In this document: in pieces, positions 21,371-31,013 of the stretch
Numbering within the stretch: position 1 is the first letter of the stretch
How the letters are laid out: the number at the start of each line of letters is the position of its first letter
Assembly (NCBI GenBank): GCA_029891345.1
Contig: CM057002.1
Span: forward strand, 60,626,777-60,690,776
Direction: 5' to 3'
Source of the DNA: Dryococelus australis
Lineage: Eukaryota > Arthropoda > Insecta > Phasmatodea > Phasmatidae
DNA length: 64,000 nt
The notes under the pieces: generated by a model
Seen by the model: the letters and a program-made list of their open reading frames with translations, nothing else
Databases searched by the model: none
Told to the model about the DNA's origin: nothing
Made by a program: the position numbers and the translations under genes

Positions 21371-22198
21371 AGGCTGTTCACGATAAAGTGAGCCCTTTTG
21401 AACTCAACCTTAGAAAAATGCCACTGCTCCTATAATCCATTCGCGGTTACTTCAGCCTTTTCTGAAGCCCTGCTAAAGTTCTACTTCCAGGATATTCCTC
21501 CGCCTCGTGCAAACTAAGCTTAACAAGTCTGGGTAACTACACCAGAGGGACACCGCACCAAATTCGTGCGCACTCAGTTGTAATTATATTTTGTATAAGA
21601 ACTGTTTCTCTCTAGACGTTACCAACATATCAATTTTCTCACTGTTTTTATTCAAATAATTTATCAATGAAGCATTAGGGTTTATAGATAAGATATTAAT
21701 AACATTTCAATCCAACAGGGGAAAAAAAGTAACTTTTATGAACACAAATATAAAACGCTTGTGATACAGGGCTGTATTTAGGAAATAACTAAACATGTCA
21801 TAAATGGAGAGATTTTTAAAAGGTTTGATTCAAAAGCGCCGAAAAACCCGCGAGTAGACGAGGGACGTACGCTCAGTAATAGTAATGTTGGTAACGATGG
21901 AGGGGAAAGTAGTTCCATATATTAACGTCAAATAAATCGTGTTAGGTGGCCATTTGTGATAACTTAAGTTGTTTCTTTGGCTTACGATTTTTTTAAATGC
22001 ATCGAAGTGTAAAAATTAGCAGGTTTGTAAAATATTTACTTTTCTAATAACTTCATGGTTTCACTTGACCGAAGCACAAATAAAGTGATGAGGCCCGTGG
22101 CAATATTAATTTCACACGAGGCGGATATATACGCAATGCACGTACAAGTAGATCTTGAACAGGGCTTTCAAAAGTGCTCATTTTACCGCGAACAGCGT
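21371..22198 (-). mobile_element. MITE family A, long subtype, carrying a nested family B repeat
   Basis: Left end AGGCTGTTCACGATAAAGTG and right end GTGCTCATTTTACCGCGAAC. The 3' half (21,885-22,198) aligns with 17,147-17,470. The left arm (to about 21,436) also aligns with the 17.04-17.11 kb arm. About 400 bp between them is foreign and matches the family B repeat at 23.3 kb, so B inserted into A. Confidence 0.65.
21437..21845 (+). repeat. Repeat family B, nested copy
   Basis: Starts near CCATTCGCGGTTACTTCAGC, continues with ttctacttccaggatattcctccgcctcgtgcaaac, and ends after GGTTTGATTCAAA. It aligns over its length with 23,325-23,715 and, inverted, with 30.5-30.81 kb. The GAAGCCCTGCTAAAGTTCTA segment is also distantly similar to the family A subterminal region, so A and B may be related. 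Confidence 0.6.
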
Positions 22199-22380
22199 AC
22201 AAACTTAGAGAGGTGGTCGTGGCCCCAATCGCTGGCCATGGCTGTCAAATCCCTCCTCGCCGCGATGCGTCTCTCCTTGCATGACATCCGTCCGTTGTAG
22301 GCGTAAGGGGTTCGTCCTCAGACGCAACTAATGCCCGATCCTACCTCGGACGCACACCTAACACCTAGAATTAGGGTGGG

Positions 22381-22615
22381 TTAGGAGAAAAAATTAATAA
22401 AATCGCACATCTCGAAAGCGTCTGGGCCGGCTGTCGGGCAGGATCCACGCGTGCGCAGATCCCATCCAGCGGACCGGGCGGATGTTTCGTGGTAGCGATC
22501 CACCTGTTTCCATACTTCCCGCGTACTCATAACTAGAGCCCCGAGTGTTTCTCTAACTCCTTCTGGGACAAGGTAGACTTCGAACACTTGTTATTTTCTC
22601 CTGCTGCTGTGATTG
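22381..22615. other. No gene supported
   Basis: A minus-strand open frame exists here, but the protein is unrecognised and short. Confidence 0.25.
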
Positions 22616-22618
22616 TAC

Positions 22619-23090
22619 AGGCTATTCACGGTAAAGTGAGCACTTTTGGAAGCCTTCTCATTTGGAATAATAGTCAATATAGGCCGTTCACGGTAAAGTG
22701 AGCCCTTTTGAAGCACTAGTTACTTTTTTCTTCCGACCAATCTACATCCTTCCGCCACTTGTTAAAGTAAACCCTGCCATGTGAGTAATAAACACAGTGT
22801 ATACATTCGCCATACCCAAAATCAAAAGCCCGAGGCCACAATGAAATGTATTTATTGGTTATTACGTCTGATGAAACAGCTTCAAAAGGTACTCACCTTA
22901 CCGTGAACGGCCTATAAATATATTTCATTTTAGCCTTAGACGTTAACTTCCAAGTTCGGTGGATTACACACACTGTTTTTGTTATTTACATGACAATATT
23001 TATTTAAATAGGTTTGTTAAATGATTAAAACTGGCTGAAAGGTAAAGCAACAAGGGCCTCAAAAGTGCTCACTTTACCGTGAACAGCCTA
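22619..23090 (+). mobile_element. MITE family A, outer element
   Basis: Ends AGGCTATTCACGGTAAAGTG (22,619) and CACTTTACCGTGAACAGCCT (about 23,070-23,089). Its interior is split by a complete second family A element at 22,681-22,913. The remaining interior (22,918-23,060, with cctTAGACGTTAACTTCCAAG) matches 585-720. Confidence 0.7.
22681..22913 (+). mobile_element. MITE family A, short subtype, nested
   Basis: Ends AGGCCGTTCACGGTAAAGTG and CACCTTACCGTGAACGGCCT are near-perfect inverted repeats over about 35 bases, flanked by TAT/ATA. It is 233 bp, non-coding, and inserted inside the 22,619-23,090 copy. Confidence 0.8.
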
Positions 23091-23324
23091 TACAACAGTT
23101 GTCTGTACACGCCCCGTTTCGCTGCGAGCCAGTGATAAGCAGGGAGGAGAAGCATGAGTGAGCTTTGTACAGTCATGTACGAAGGCCTCACTTGATCGCA
23201 GCAACAAATAAGCAGACGACAGTGTCTCGAGTGTACAGAGGACTAGCCTGCTGCCACAATCAATCCGAGAAATATTCACCGCTCTACTAATAATACTTCC
23301 ATAAATTGCCAACTACCATCCACT

Positions 23325-23715
23325 CGCGATTACTTCCAACTTTTTCTGAAGTCCTGCTGAAGTTCTACTTCCAGGATATTCCTCCGCCTCATGCAAACAA
23401 AGCATAGAAAATTACTCCAGAGGGCCAAAGCACCGCATTATTATGCACTCAGCGTAATAATATTTTGTGTAAGAATTGTTTCTTACCACGCATTACTGAC
23501 ACACCTATTTTTTCTCTATCCTTATTAATATTAGTTATAAATTTAATATTATTATTTATACATAAATTATAAGTAAAAGTTCAATTTAACCAAAAATGAG
23601 GCACTTCTACATTAAAGGATGTATAAAACGTTTGTGACACATTTCACATTTTGGAAACAATTAGAATCCTTATAACTGGGGTGTTTTTTCAAAGGTTTGA
23701 TTCAAATTGTGCGAA
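23325..23715 (+). repeat. Repeat family B
   Basis: From CCACTCGCGATTACTTCCAA through TTCTACTTCCAGGATATTCC to GGTTTGATTCAAA. Full-length partner of 21,437-21,845. Non-coding and AT-rich in its second half. Confidence 0.65.
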
Positions 23716-23744
23716 ATCGTGAATATAAATCTGCAAAATGGCGG

Positions 23745-23982
23745 TATAGGCTATTCATCAGTAAAGTTAGCACTTTTTAAGGCCCTGTTAAAGTTTTCCT
23801 CTCGGATAATTTCTATCTTTCCGCCGCTTTTTAATATAAACGTTGTCTAACTAACAAATGCAGGGTACACATTTCACCACTCTCAAAAGTTAACTTCTGG
23901 GCCAGCAATAAAACATTTTTATTGGACGTTAATGTCTGTTGGGAGGGCATAAATAGTGCCCAGATTCTGTGAATATCCTATA
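23745..23982 (+). mobile_element. MITE family A, short subtype
   Basis: TATAGGCTATTCATCAGTAA at the left and AGATTCTGTGAATATCCTATA-like sequence at the right form diverged inverted ends. The interior matches 22,720-22,900 (ttccgccgctttttaatataaacg, then a tttattgg box). 238 bp. Confidence 0.65.
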
Positions 23983-24009
23983 GCAAGGATTGTGTAAGAT
24001 TAAGATTTC

Positions 24010-24625
24010 AAGAATTAATTACATATGTGGGTACAAAGATTATAAAATTTGTATTTTTTAATTTGCACTATTTCCAAAATGGTTCACCAGCAACATTTTA
24101 GGTTTCTAAATTAAATGCTTACTTCATGTACTGTCAACGTACCAAATTTGGTTTAAACCTTTTAAATTGTTCACGATATATAATCGTAAAGCTGTATTTT
24201 TCAATCTTTACTATTTTACAAAATGGTGGACGAATAATATTTTCGATTTCTAATTTAACTGCTTATATCATGTACTATCAACGTAACTACTTTGGTTTAA
24301 ATTGGTTAAATAATCACCGATATATAAGGGAAAGGATTATTTTCACTCTGCACTAACTTCCAAAATCGCGTACCATTATATTATAGGTTTCTAAATTCAG
24401 TTGGTTTAAATCATTTAAATGGTTCTCGAGATAAAATGTTAAAGGTATTTTCTTCTCAATCTGCACTATTTTACAAAATGGCGGACCAAAAGTATTATTG
24501 CTTAGCGATACCAATGCTTATATCATGTCATATAATGGCACCAATTTTTGTTGAAATCGGTTAAGTATCTCCTGAGATATGACATAGTGTCCTAAATTTT
24601 AAAATTGTCGCCATTTTGAAAATAA
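24010..24625. repeat. Degenerate tandem repeat, about four units of 115-145 bp
   Basis: A box with a run of A followed by ATGGnGGACC recurs at 24,076, 24,220, 24,361 and 24,475. Each is followed by a tttctaaatt...gcttatatcatgtact...ttggtttaaat block and a tgtt(c)acgatata-like block. A related but more diverged arrangement appears at 52.66-52.99 kb. Confidence 0.6.
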
Positions 24626-24759
24626 GAAGCCGGTGTGATCGAAAACTTTAAAAGAATATATATATATATACATATATACATATATATACCTTTATTAAAA
24701 TGCTATAAGTGGACGTGGTTTGGAGTAATTCAGTTTTCGGGTTTAAAGGCTATTGGGGG

Positions 24760-24771
24760 GGGGGGGGTGAA
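24760..24771. repeat. Poly-G run
   Basis: Homopolymer G of about 13 bases near 24,757-24,769. Confidence 0.8.
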
Positions 24772-24914
24772 ATACATTCCAGACATACATTCGGGCGCTT
24801 GCATAAGACTCATCTTTCCTTCTGAAAAGATGCTAAATAAAAGGAGATTTACTTTAAAAGTCACTATATGAGAGAATTATAAGTTCCATAAATGTGACCA
24901 CACGGGACTTAAGC

Positions 24915-25136
24915 ACCCACTCTTGCCTCAGTGGTTACGCACTTAATTCCCACAGTTGGGGACGGCGGTTCGTTCCTAGAACACGGGAAGCGGGGGATTT
25001 CCAAACAGCAAAGCTTGTGTAGTGCATCTGTGTGGAATGGCGGTTTCCTCGTGATCATCCCATTTCCTCCCCCTCATCTTCCTGGCACTGCTCCACCCTC
25101 GCCTCAGCTCGCCCAATGGAGACGTAACCTGTAGCC
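24915..25136 (+). mobile_element. SINE-like element, third tRNA-derived type
   Basis: GCCTCAGTGGTTACGCACTT looks like an A-box/D-arm region and GGACGGCGGTTCGTTCCTAG a B-box region. An unrelated body of about 150 bp (aagcgggggatttcc, then tttcctcgtgatcatccc) follows. No second copy in the window confirms its limits. Confidence 0.35.
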
Positions 25137-25342
25137 CTCGGGCATGGCAGCCAGCTCCATGTCTGCCGACCTGCTCGAGAAGTAGGTGGCGGCGGGGAAG
25201 GAGGGGGGGGGGGGGACGCGCTGATTTACGTTTTGTACGAAATCCCTTTCCACAACTCGCTTGCGGCATTGCCGTGTAGGGCTATCTTTGTAGGCGCGTG
25301 TGATACGAGGATAAGTCAAATGAAAAAAAAAAAATACGATAG

Positions 25343-25730
25343 AGGCTATTCACGGTAAAATGAGAACTTCTGAAAGCCCTGCTTAACCCATTCAGGCCCA
25401 GTGCATACAATTGTGTACATTACGCGTGTGCACGTATTTTTTGGTCTGTATTGCACACTGCGAAGCGCACTAACCAAAAATCTTACATGCGGGTAAATGA
25501 TTCCCAAACCGTCTTACTGGTCTAGATCATAATTGGTTCATATAACTGTAGTCGAACACATAGCCAACAGCTCGTTGGATTTGACAACGACGTAAGTACA
25601 GTTCACATCATAAAACTTTTTGTTTGCATCACCTAAAACTATAAGTTAAAGTAGGTTTCAAAGGGTTAATATCTACTTGTATTCATGTTGTGTGTTCTAT
25701 TCCACCTTGTGTAAAATTAACACCTTAACA
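25343..25730 (+). mobile_element. MITE family A copy split by a piggyBac-like MITE
   Basis: Left end AGGCTATTCACGGTAAAATG followed by gagaacttctgaaagccctgctTAA. After a 279-bp insertion it resumes TAATATCTACTTGTATTCAT and continues tgttgtgtgttctattccacc, matching 1,118-1,175 where no insertion is present. The right terminus was not found. Confidence 0.6.
25387..25665. mobile_element. piggyBac-like MITE (279 bp) with TTAA duplication
   Basis: TTAA at 25,383-25,386 and at 25,666-25,669 flank a segment starting CCCATTCAGGCCCAGTG and ending GGTTTCAAAGGG (inverse CCCTTTGAAACC). TTAA duplication and CCC-starting ends are the piggyBac superfamily hallmarks. The empty site is seen in the related copy at 1,118-1,140. 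Non-coding. Confidence 0.75.
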
Positions 25731-26053
25731 TATTACCCCGAGTATACTCGTCCACGTCTAGCATGTTGCAGAATAGGCGAACTTATGGTGACTGCTGTAC
25801 AAGTTGAGGAGCTAGCACCAATACGGATATCGCGTTTCCCTGGTCAATGCTATTGACAGCTGTTATCACGCAAACAATCTTGCAAATAGCTGCTTCTTCT
25901 GCTATGGATGCACTGAAACCATTTCCATGGGCTCCAAACAGCCAGTTCTTATAAGAAATTCGTAAGCACGATTCACGCCAGAAATTTCTACTTTTGCAAC
26001 ACCCGAAACAAAAAATGATTGTGTACGTCGACACGTACGGACAGTGAACGTTT
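25730..26053. other. No gene recognised
   Basis: Minus-strand frames here are short and unrecognised. Confidence 0.25.
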
Positions 26054-26137
26054 CCAGCCAATGGCTAGCCATGTTTCCAGTTTCCAGTTTCCAGCCAATG
26101 GCTAGCCATGTTTCCAGTTTCCAGTTTCCAGCCCGGT
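26054..26137. repeat. 37-bp tandem duplication
   Basis: The unit beginning CCAGCCAATGGCTAGCCATG is present twice (26,054 and 26,091), with a third partial start. It contains an internal palindrome (tggctagcca). Confidence 0.9.
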
Positions 26138-27240
26138 GAAGGCCGTTGTGCGTGCGCTTCTTTCTCATCGTGTTTGTACGCGGATCTTGTTGGTGTTGTC
26201 GGAATAATTTATCGCTAGTTAATTATTTTTTTAATCGCTTTCTTTAAGCATAGTTGGTTGTAGGTACCATTGTAGTGCGTTTTCTTGAGTGAAATGTTAT
26301 ATTAATCGGCATGTGTTCACCGCTTCGTGAAACTGCTCGTTCCCCAATTTTCCTAAACCGCCGCCCGCAATGAAGCGACACGAATATCATTTCAGTTTAA
26401 ATTCGTTGGTTTCAGGAAACGTGCGCAGTGTCAATTTTACTAAATGATTCTGCAAATAAATTATTTAATGCTAGTGGTGAACAAATGCGATTCAAGAGAA
26501 GTAAACTAGCAAGGAGTTCCATACAAAAAAAATCATGTTCAAGAGGTTCCGAATTTTACAAACAGTCAGTTTGCGTGTTTTAAATGCACATGGCGTGAAA
26601 AAGCCGCACTTTCAACACTTTTTTAGTGAATCAATAGTATTTGATTATTCGCCTATTTCGTAAATTCAACGAGTGTAAGGTTAATTTTGGTCAAAGCGTG
26701 TGTGTGTGTTTTTGTGTGTGCGCGCGCGCGTATGCGTGTATTGCTGCATCTGTACGAATACGAACAGCGACATATGTATCGCATTTTGTTTTTTATTGAA
26801 GTTAAAATTTTAGAAGAGACAATCATTTGAATGCTATTTCCATACCAGCTAAATTTTCCACTGCTCCATCAAAACAATATGCAACTCAAAATCTCAAAAT
26901 GCCACACACTCGTAAGAACATCAAAACAATGCCATCTCACGAAAGACGTTAAACTAAAGACCACCGCCCCTCAACAGAGCCCCGACAAACTTAACTTGGC
27001 AATTACAAAATAAAACAGGTTGGAATGCCAACCTAGCTATAATATCCTGCTTTAATTACTGGAAGGAAGTTAGCTAACGTCTGCCTTTCAATGCTTGCCA
27101 TGACAGCAAATACGAGGAAAGAGGAAATTTCCAGTGTGCATTGTACCCAAACATTTGTTTGCAAATGTCTTTTTCTTTAGTGACAAAACAGTTGTGGCGG
27201 AAGGGTACATTGTAGCCGCGCTACTTTTCTAGAAGGGTAA
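26138..27240. other. No gene seen; short GT/GC repeat
   Basis: AT-rich apart from a (GT)n(CG)n stretch at 26,697-26,735. Confidence 0.35.
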
Positions 27241-27244
27241 AAAT

Positions 27245-27330
27245 TTACCCCACATGAAATGGACAATAAGCTTAGTTTACAAGAGGCGGAGGAATATCCT
27301 GGAAGGGCTTCAGAAAAGCTGGGTGGCCAG
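27245..27330 (-). repeat. Repeat family B, fragment
   Basis: Read on the minus strand it matches the family B start: gaagccct...ccaggatattcctccgcctcttg...aagcttattg. It is truncated where the GC-rich patch begins. Confidence 0.5.
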
Positions 27331-27359
27331 CGTGTATCAAAAAAGGCGAACCGCCATCC

Positions 27360-27660
27360 GGACGTCAGATCGTGCGTCGTGTCGGGCAGACATGACAGCT
27401 GCGTCTCTAGAGGCGAGCGTCGTTGACGTCACGGGCTGATAGGAAAATAGGTGAGGGCGGGAGGGGGCGGCGGCACGTGATCTGCGCACCGATTGGTCGC
27501 CGTTACGTAAGGCAGCCATTCGGCCGGCGCGAGTATGCGGCCTCGGCGCGTGTCGCCAGCGACGGGGGCAGTGACGTCACGCGAGGTCAGCTGTGACCTG
27601 CAATCGGAGCTCCGAGCATCAGCTCAACTGACCACCTGCTGCACTCTCACAGCCGATCGG
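27360..27660. promoter_or_regulatory. GC/CpG-rich patch with CRE palindromes, GC box and CCAAT/E-box motifs
   Basis: TGACGTCA at 27,424-27,431 and 27,572-27,579, GGGGGCGGCGG at about 27,463, CACGTG at 27,475, and CCGATTGGTCG (inverted CCAAT) at about 27,489. This is the strongest promoter-like composition in the window, but direction and target gene are unknown. A role as part of a repeat cannot be excluded. Confidence 0.35.
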
Positions 27661-27674
27661 TAGAGACCGGGAAG

Positions 27675-28055
27675 TTTCATCATTTCATTTTTAGGACAAG
27701 CTGGAATCCAAACACATGTACATTGGACTTTCTTTTAAATTGGATCCCAGTTTGTTAGCCACGCCCTGGACGAACAAGAGCTACTGATTTTTCGCGAAGA
27801 AATATTAGCACACGGTAGATTTCAATACTTTAAGAACCCAACAGCAGTTTGTCTATTGCCATCCGTCGCTGTCTACTTGAGAAGACGTTTTCATATTTGA
27901 CCGGGTCACTTAGAATTCGGCAACATCGGCTCTGCCTCGTGTGCAGACAGTTAACACTTGTCAAAAAGTAATTCAGCCACTAAAAATACGTAAACGACCG
28001 TACAGTGTTTTGAAATACAACTTGTCTTGAAATATTTTCGCGAAATTTCACTACC
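27675..28055 (+). repeat. hAT-MITE related remnants
   Basis: The segment at 27,675-27,790 matches the internal ATTTTAGGACAAGCTGG region of the family. The segment 27,790-28,055 has TTTTTCGCGAAGAAATATTA, ggtagatttcaatac and attttcgcgaaatttcac, as in the 48,569-48,848 element. Two diverged copies abut the intact one at 28,075. Confidence 0.45.
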
Positions 28056-28074
28056 ACTACCAATAACTTATCAG

Positions 28075-28357
28075 TAGGGATAAGAAAAATTCGCGGCTTC
28101 ATTTCAGGACAAGATAGATTTCAAACGTGTGTACACTGAAGTCACCTTTGCAATTGGATCAGAGTTTATAAGAGACACCCTTGACGACTCCGCGCCAATA
28201 GCCGACTTGCAAAGGGACACGAAGCGAATCCCTTACTGATAAACGTGGGGTAACACTGGGGCAACAGCCAATGAACAAACACCTGAGGTTCGACTATACA
28301 AAGGAGTGTGCAGTCTAGCATACACGTCACTGAACTCGCGAAATTTTCCTATCCTTA
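28075..28357 (+). mobile_element. hAT-type MITE (283 bp)
   Basis: Left end TAGGGATAAGAAAAATTCGC and inverted right end (TAAGGATAGGAAAATTTCGC on the minus strand). The 8-bp flanks CTTATCAG (28,067-28,074) and CTCATCAG (28,358-28,365) match at 7 of 8 positions, the target-duplication length of hAT elements. Non-coding. Confidence 0.75.
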
Positions 28358-28402
28358 CTCATCAGCAAGGAAAACACGACCGAATCCCCTGCTACCTAGT
28401 CA

Positions 28403-28650
28403 GGCGGTGGTGTAGTGGTTAGGCTACTCACATCCAACCTAGGGCGAACCGTGTTCGATTCCCGGCGGCGTCGATTTCGGATTTTCGCACGTGGTAATCG
28501 TGCCGAAAAATGCCGCTGGTTGGCGGGTTTTCGCGGAGTCCCCCCCCCCCCCCGCGCTTTTTCATTCCGGCGCTGCTACATATATCGATTCACCCTCATC
28601 GGCTCTCAAGAGCTCGATGTTAAGAGCCGCCCCAAATCTCTTCACTCACT
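28403..28650 (+). mobile_element. tRNA-derived SINE-1 copy
   Basis: Head AGGCGGTGGTGTAGTGGTTA and B-box GTGTTCGATTCCCGG. Core gattttcgcacgtggtaatcgtgccg and ttggcgggttttcgcggagtc, interrupted by a C run (28,541-28,554). Tail CATCGGCTCTCAAGAGCTCG ends in aagagccgcccc. Confidence 0.8.
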
Positions 28651-28858
28651 TACGCTTAAACAAAAGTAGAAAGATACACCAAATGGACAAAGCACTGCGT
28701 TCGTGCATATAACTAAAAGAAGCATCCGATATCACAAAGCTATAAGTTTTACATGAATGAAGATAGGGATTCGCGGTCAATTGTACGTACACGTCGAAAC
28801 GTAAATTTTCCCTTGGCGCATGTTACACGTCGCCGGTTCACTTCGTTACCGGTAGGTG

Positions 28859-28890
28859 TCGCCCTGGTGGTGCTACAGCCACCAGGGCGA
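28859..28890. repeat. 12-bp perfect hairpin
   Basis: TCGCCCTGGTGG at 28,859-28,870 and CCACCAGGGCGA at 28,879-28,890 with an 8-base loop, just 5' of the mariner transposase start. Confidence 0.9.
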
Positions 28891-28908
28891 CTGAGCGAGT
28901 GCGTCAGG

Positions 28909-29952
28909 ATGGCGAAAACACTACAACAAAAAACGCTTTGTGTTCTCCGTTTCAACAAGTGTGAGTCAGTTATAACTGTGCAGCGTGGTTTCCGTCGACA
29001 GTATAGCACTGCACCTCCTACTGCGCAGAGAATCCTACGGTGGCACGAACAGTTTCAAGAGGCCGGTTGTTTATGTAAGGAGAAGTCCACGGGTCGTCCC
29101 CGTGCGCCTCGACAATATTTGCATCACATCCGGTAAAGTTTTGAATGAAGTCCACAGAAGTCCACTCGTCGCGGCTGCCGAAAGCTGGCCATCTCCAGTA
29201 TGACTGTCAGGCGTGTTTTGCGGCGACGATTGTTTTTGAAACTATACAGGAATCAAGTGCTACAAACGCTTCGTGATGGCGATGAACAACGAGACGTCTT
29301 GAGTGAAGTGAAGATATTTGGGAGGCTCCCAACATCGAAGTCTTCAGAGCCGATGAGGGTGATTGAAGTGAATATGAAGAGGCGCTGGAATGAAGGGACG
29401 GGGTAAACGGGATATCCCCGAGAAAACCCGCTGACCAACAGCTTCGTCCGACACGATTCCCAACCTGCAAAAATCCGGTGACTCGGCCGGGGATTGAACC
29501 CGGCTCGCCTTGGTGGGAGGCGAGCGTGCTAATCGCTCAGACGTCTTGAGTTTTGTGAATTCAGTCTGGGCTTGGAGCTGTACAATGAAAACTTTTGTTC
29601 ATGTTAGTTCTTCAGCGATGAGGCCACGTTCTATTTAAGTGGAAAAGTGCACCGAAACAACGCACGAATATTGGGAACACAGCGGCCAGATACCGTAGTC
29701 CATAGTCGAACATAAGAGAGGCTCTCTAAAGCTGAATGTGTTTTGCGCGCCGTTTCCCGAGAACAAGTGTACGGCCCACTCTTTTTTGCGGAAAGCACCG
29801 TTACGGAAATGTCATATCTGGATGTGTTGGACATCTGGCTGTTTCCACAGTTACGAGAACATTCTGACAATTTAATTTTTCAACAGGATGGAGCACCACC
29901 ACATTGGCGTTTGACATTTGTGGTAACAGTTGCCATTGCACTTAAAGAATAA
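28909..29952 (+). pseudogene. mariner-like transposase relic, interrupted by a SINE
   Basis: From ATG at 28,909 the plus strand reads MAKTLQQKTLCVLRF, then SVITVQRGFRRQYSTAPPT and RILRWHEQFQEAGCLC, the paired helix-turn-helix region of a mariner-like family common in insects. A frameshift near 29,125 follows, then MTVRRVLRRRLFLKLY. At 29,304 the coding sequence is cut by a SINE and resumes at 29,552. Past it come the first catalytic Asp (SSAMRPRSI in one frame, corresponding to an FSDEATF-type motif at 29,612), then EQVYGPLFFAEST and LDVLDIWLFPQLRE. The second Asp is in FQQDGAPPH. The frame is then lost before the third Asp, so the C-terminal quarter is missing. Confidence 0.75.
29305..29538 (-). 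mobile_element. tRNA-derived SINE-1 with perfect 13-bp target duplication
   Basis: A SINE-1 copy on the minus strand lies between two identical 13-base sites AGACGTCTTGAGT (29,292-29,304 and 29,539-29,551). The head lies at the right (agcgattagcacgctcgcc read on minus) and the core at 29,410-29,460 (ATCCCCGAGAAAACCCGCTG). The copy splits the mariner relic. Confidence 0.9.
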
Positions 29953-30480
29953 CGAATTATTAGGGACATGCAAAATTCACGTTATTATTTGGCATCAGGC
30001 TGAACATCACAGTACTGTATGCACTAGAGCCAACGTCCTTTCTCCATTGGCTGCTGCATATATGTGAAGTCACTCCCTCTCAGACTGAACTACACGTGAT
30101 TGGGGCACACAATTACGAATTGTTCATTTATTGGTGCAGAGTCACCCAGGGCGTGTCACAGAACGTATGGTACAATGAAAAACCTATTGCAAAGGTATAA
30201 GTGTTTCAAGTTCAACATGTCCCCAAATAATAACGCGAATCTCGCACGTGTCTACGAACGACATAAAATTCAAATCCGATCGAACACGAAACAACTAGTA
30301 ATATGTATTTGCCATTAGCTGACACATGGAAAACTTCATGGCTGATAGAAATTACAAAAGAGAAGAAATTGTAATCTGTCAAAAAAAGTTTACGGCATAA
30401 AAAAAAAAAACCCTCATTTAAAAATAATTAGCAGACAATGGCGGTGCGAATTTCAACTGAGATTTCAAGTTGACAAGGTT
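29953..30480. other. No gene; probable mariner 3' remnant
   Basis: The 300 bases after the transposase frame may include its 3' end, but neither a terminal repeat nor the final transposase segment could be recognised. Confidence 0.25.
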
Positions 30481-30489
30481 ACTCATGTT

Positions 30490-30815
30490 GTTAACTGGAT
30501 CAGATGATAATTACCGTGCTGTAAAGTTTCCTGAGTTTGTAGTTATATTTCGTCTATAAACTGTATTTTTAATTTATAATTAATGTGACTAAAACAGGGA
30601 GAAAATAAATATGTTGGTGATGCCTAGTAAGAAATTGTTCTTATGAGGAGTATTATTAAACTCAATGCGCATGGATGAGGTGCGTTGTCCCTTTGGTGTA
30701 ACTTTCTGGATTTTTTAAAGCTTTGTTTGCACGAGGCGGAGGAACACAATTGGAGTATGTAACCAGAACTTTAGCAGGGCTTCAGAAAAGTTGGAAGTAC
30801 CCGCAAATGAAATAT
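30490..30815 (-). repeat. Repeat family B, inverted copy
   Basis: Reverse complement of the first three-quarters of the 21.4 and 23.3 kb copies: gcatggatgaggtgcg...ttggtgtaac, then GCACGAGGCGGAGGAACACA, then gggcttcagaaaagttggaagta. Confidence 0.55.
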
Positions 30816-30880
30816 ACGTAACCTTAACAACAATAATTTTAACATAATGTATGCATGTGACACTCAATGATAACAGAAAT

Positions 30881-31013
30881 GGGTGATCCCCGAGAAAACC
30901 CGCCTACCGGTACGATTCCCACATGCGGAAATCCGGGAACGACCCGCCGGGATTCGAACCCAGCTCGCCTTGGTGGGAGGCGAGTAGTCTAACCACTACA
31001 CAACCGCGGCCCG
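30881..31013 (-). mobile_element. tRNA-derived SINE-1, 3'-truncated copy
   Basis: On the minus strand the head reads GGGCCGCGGTTGTGTAGTGG, then the B-box CTGGGTTCGAATCCC, then part of the core. The tail block present in other copies is absent. Confidence 0.8.
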
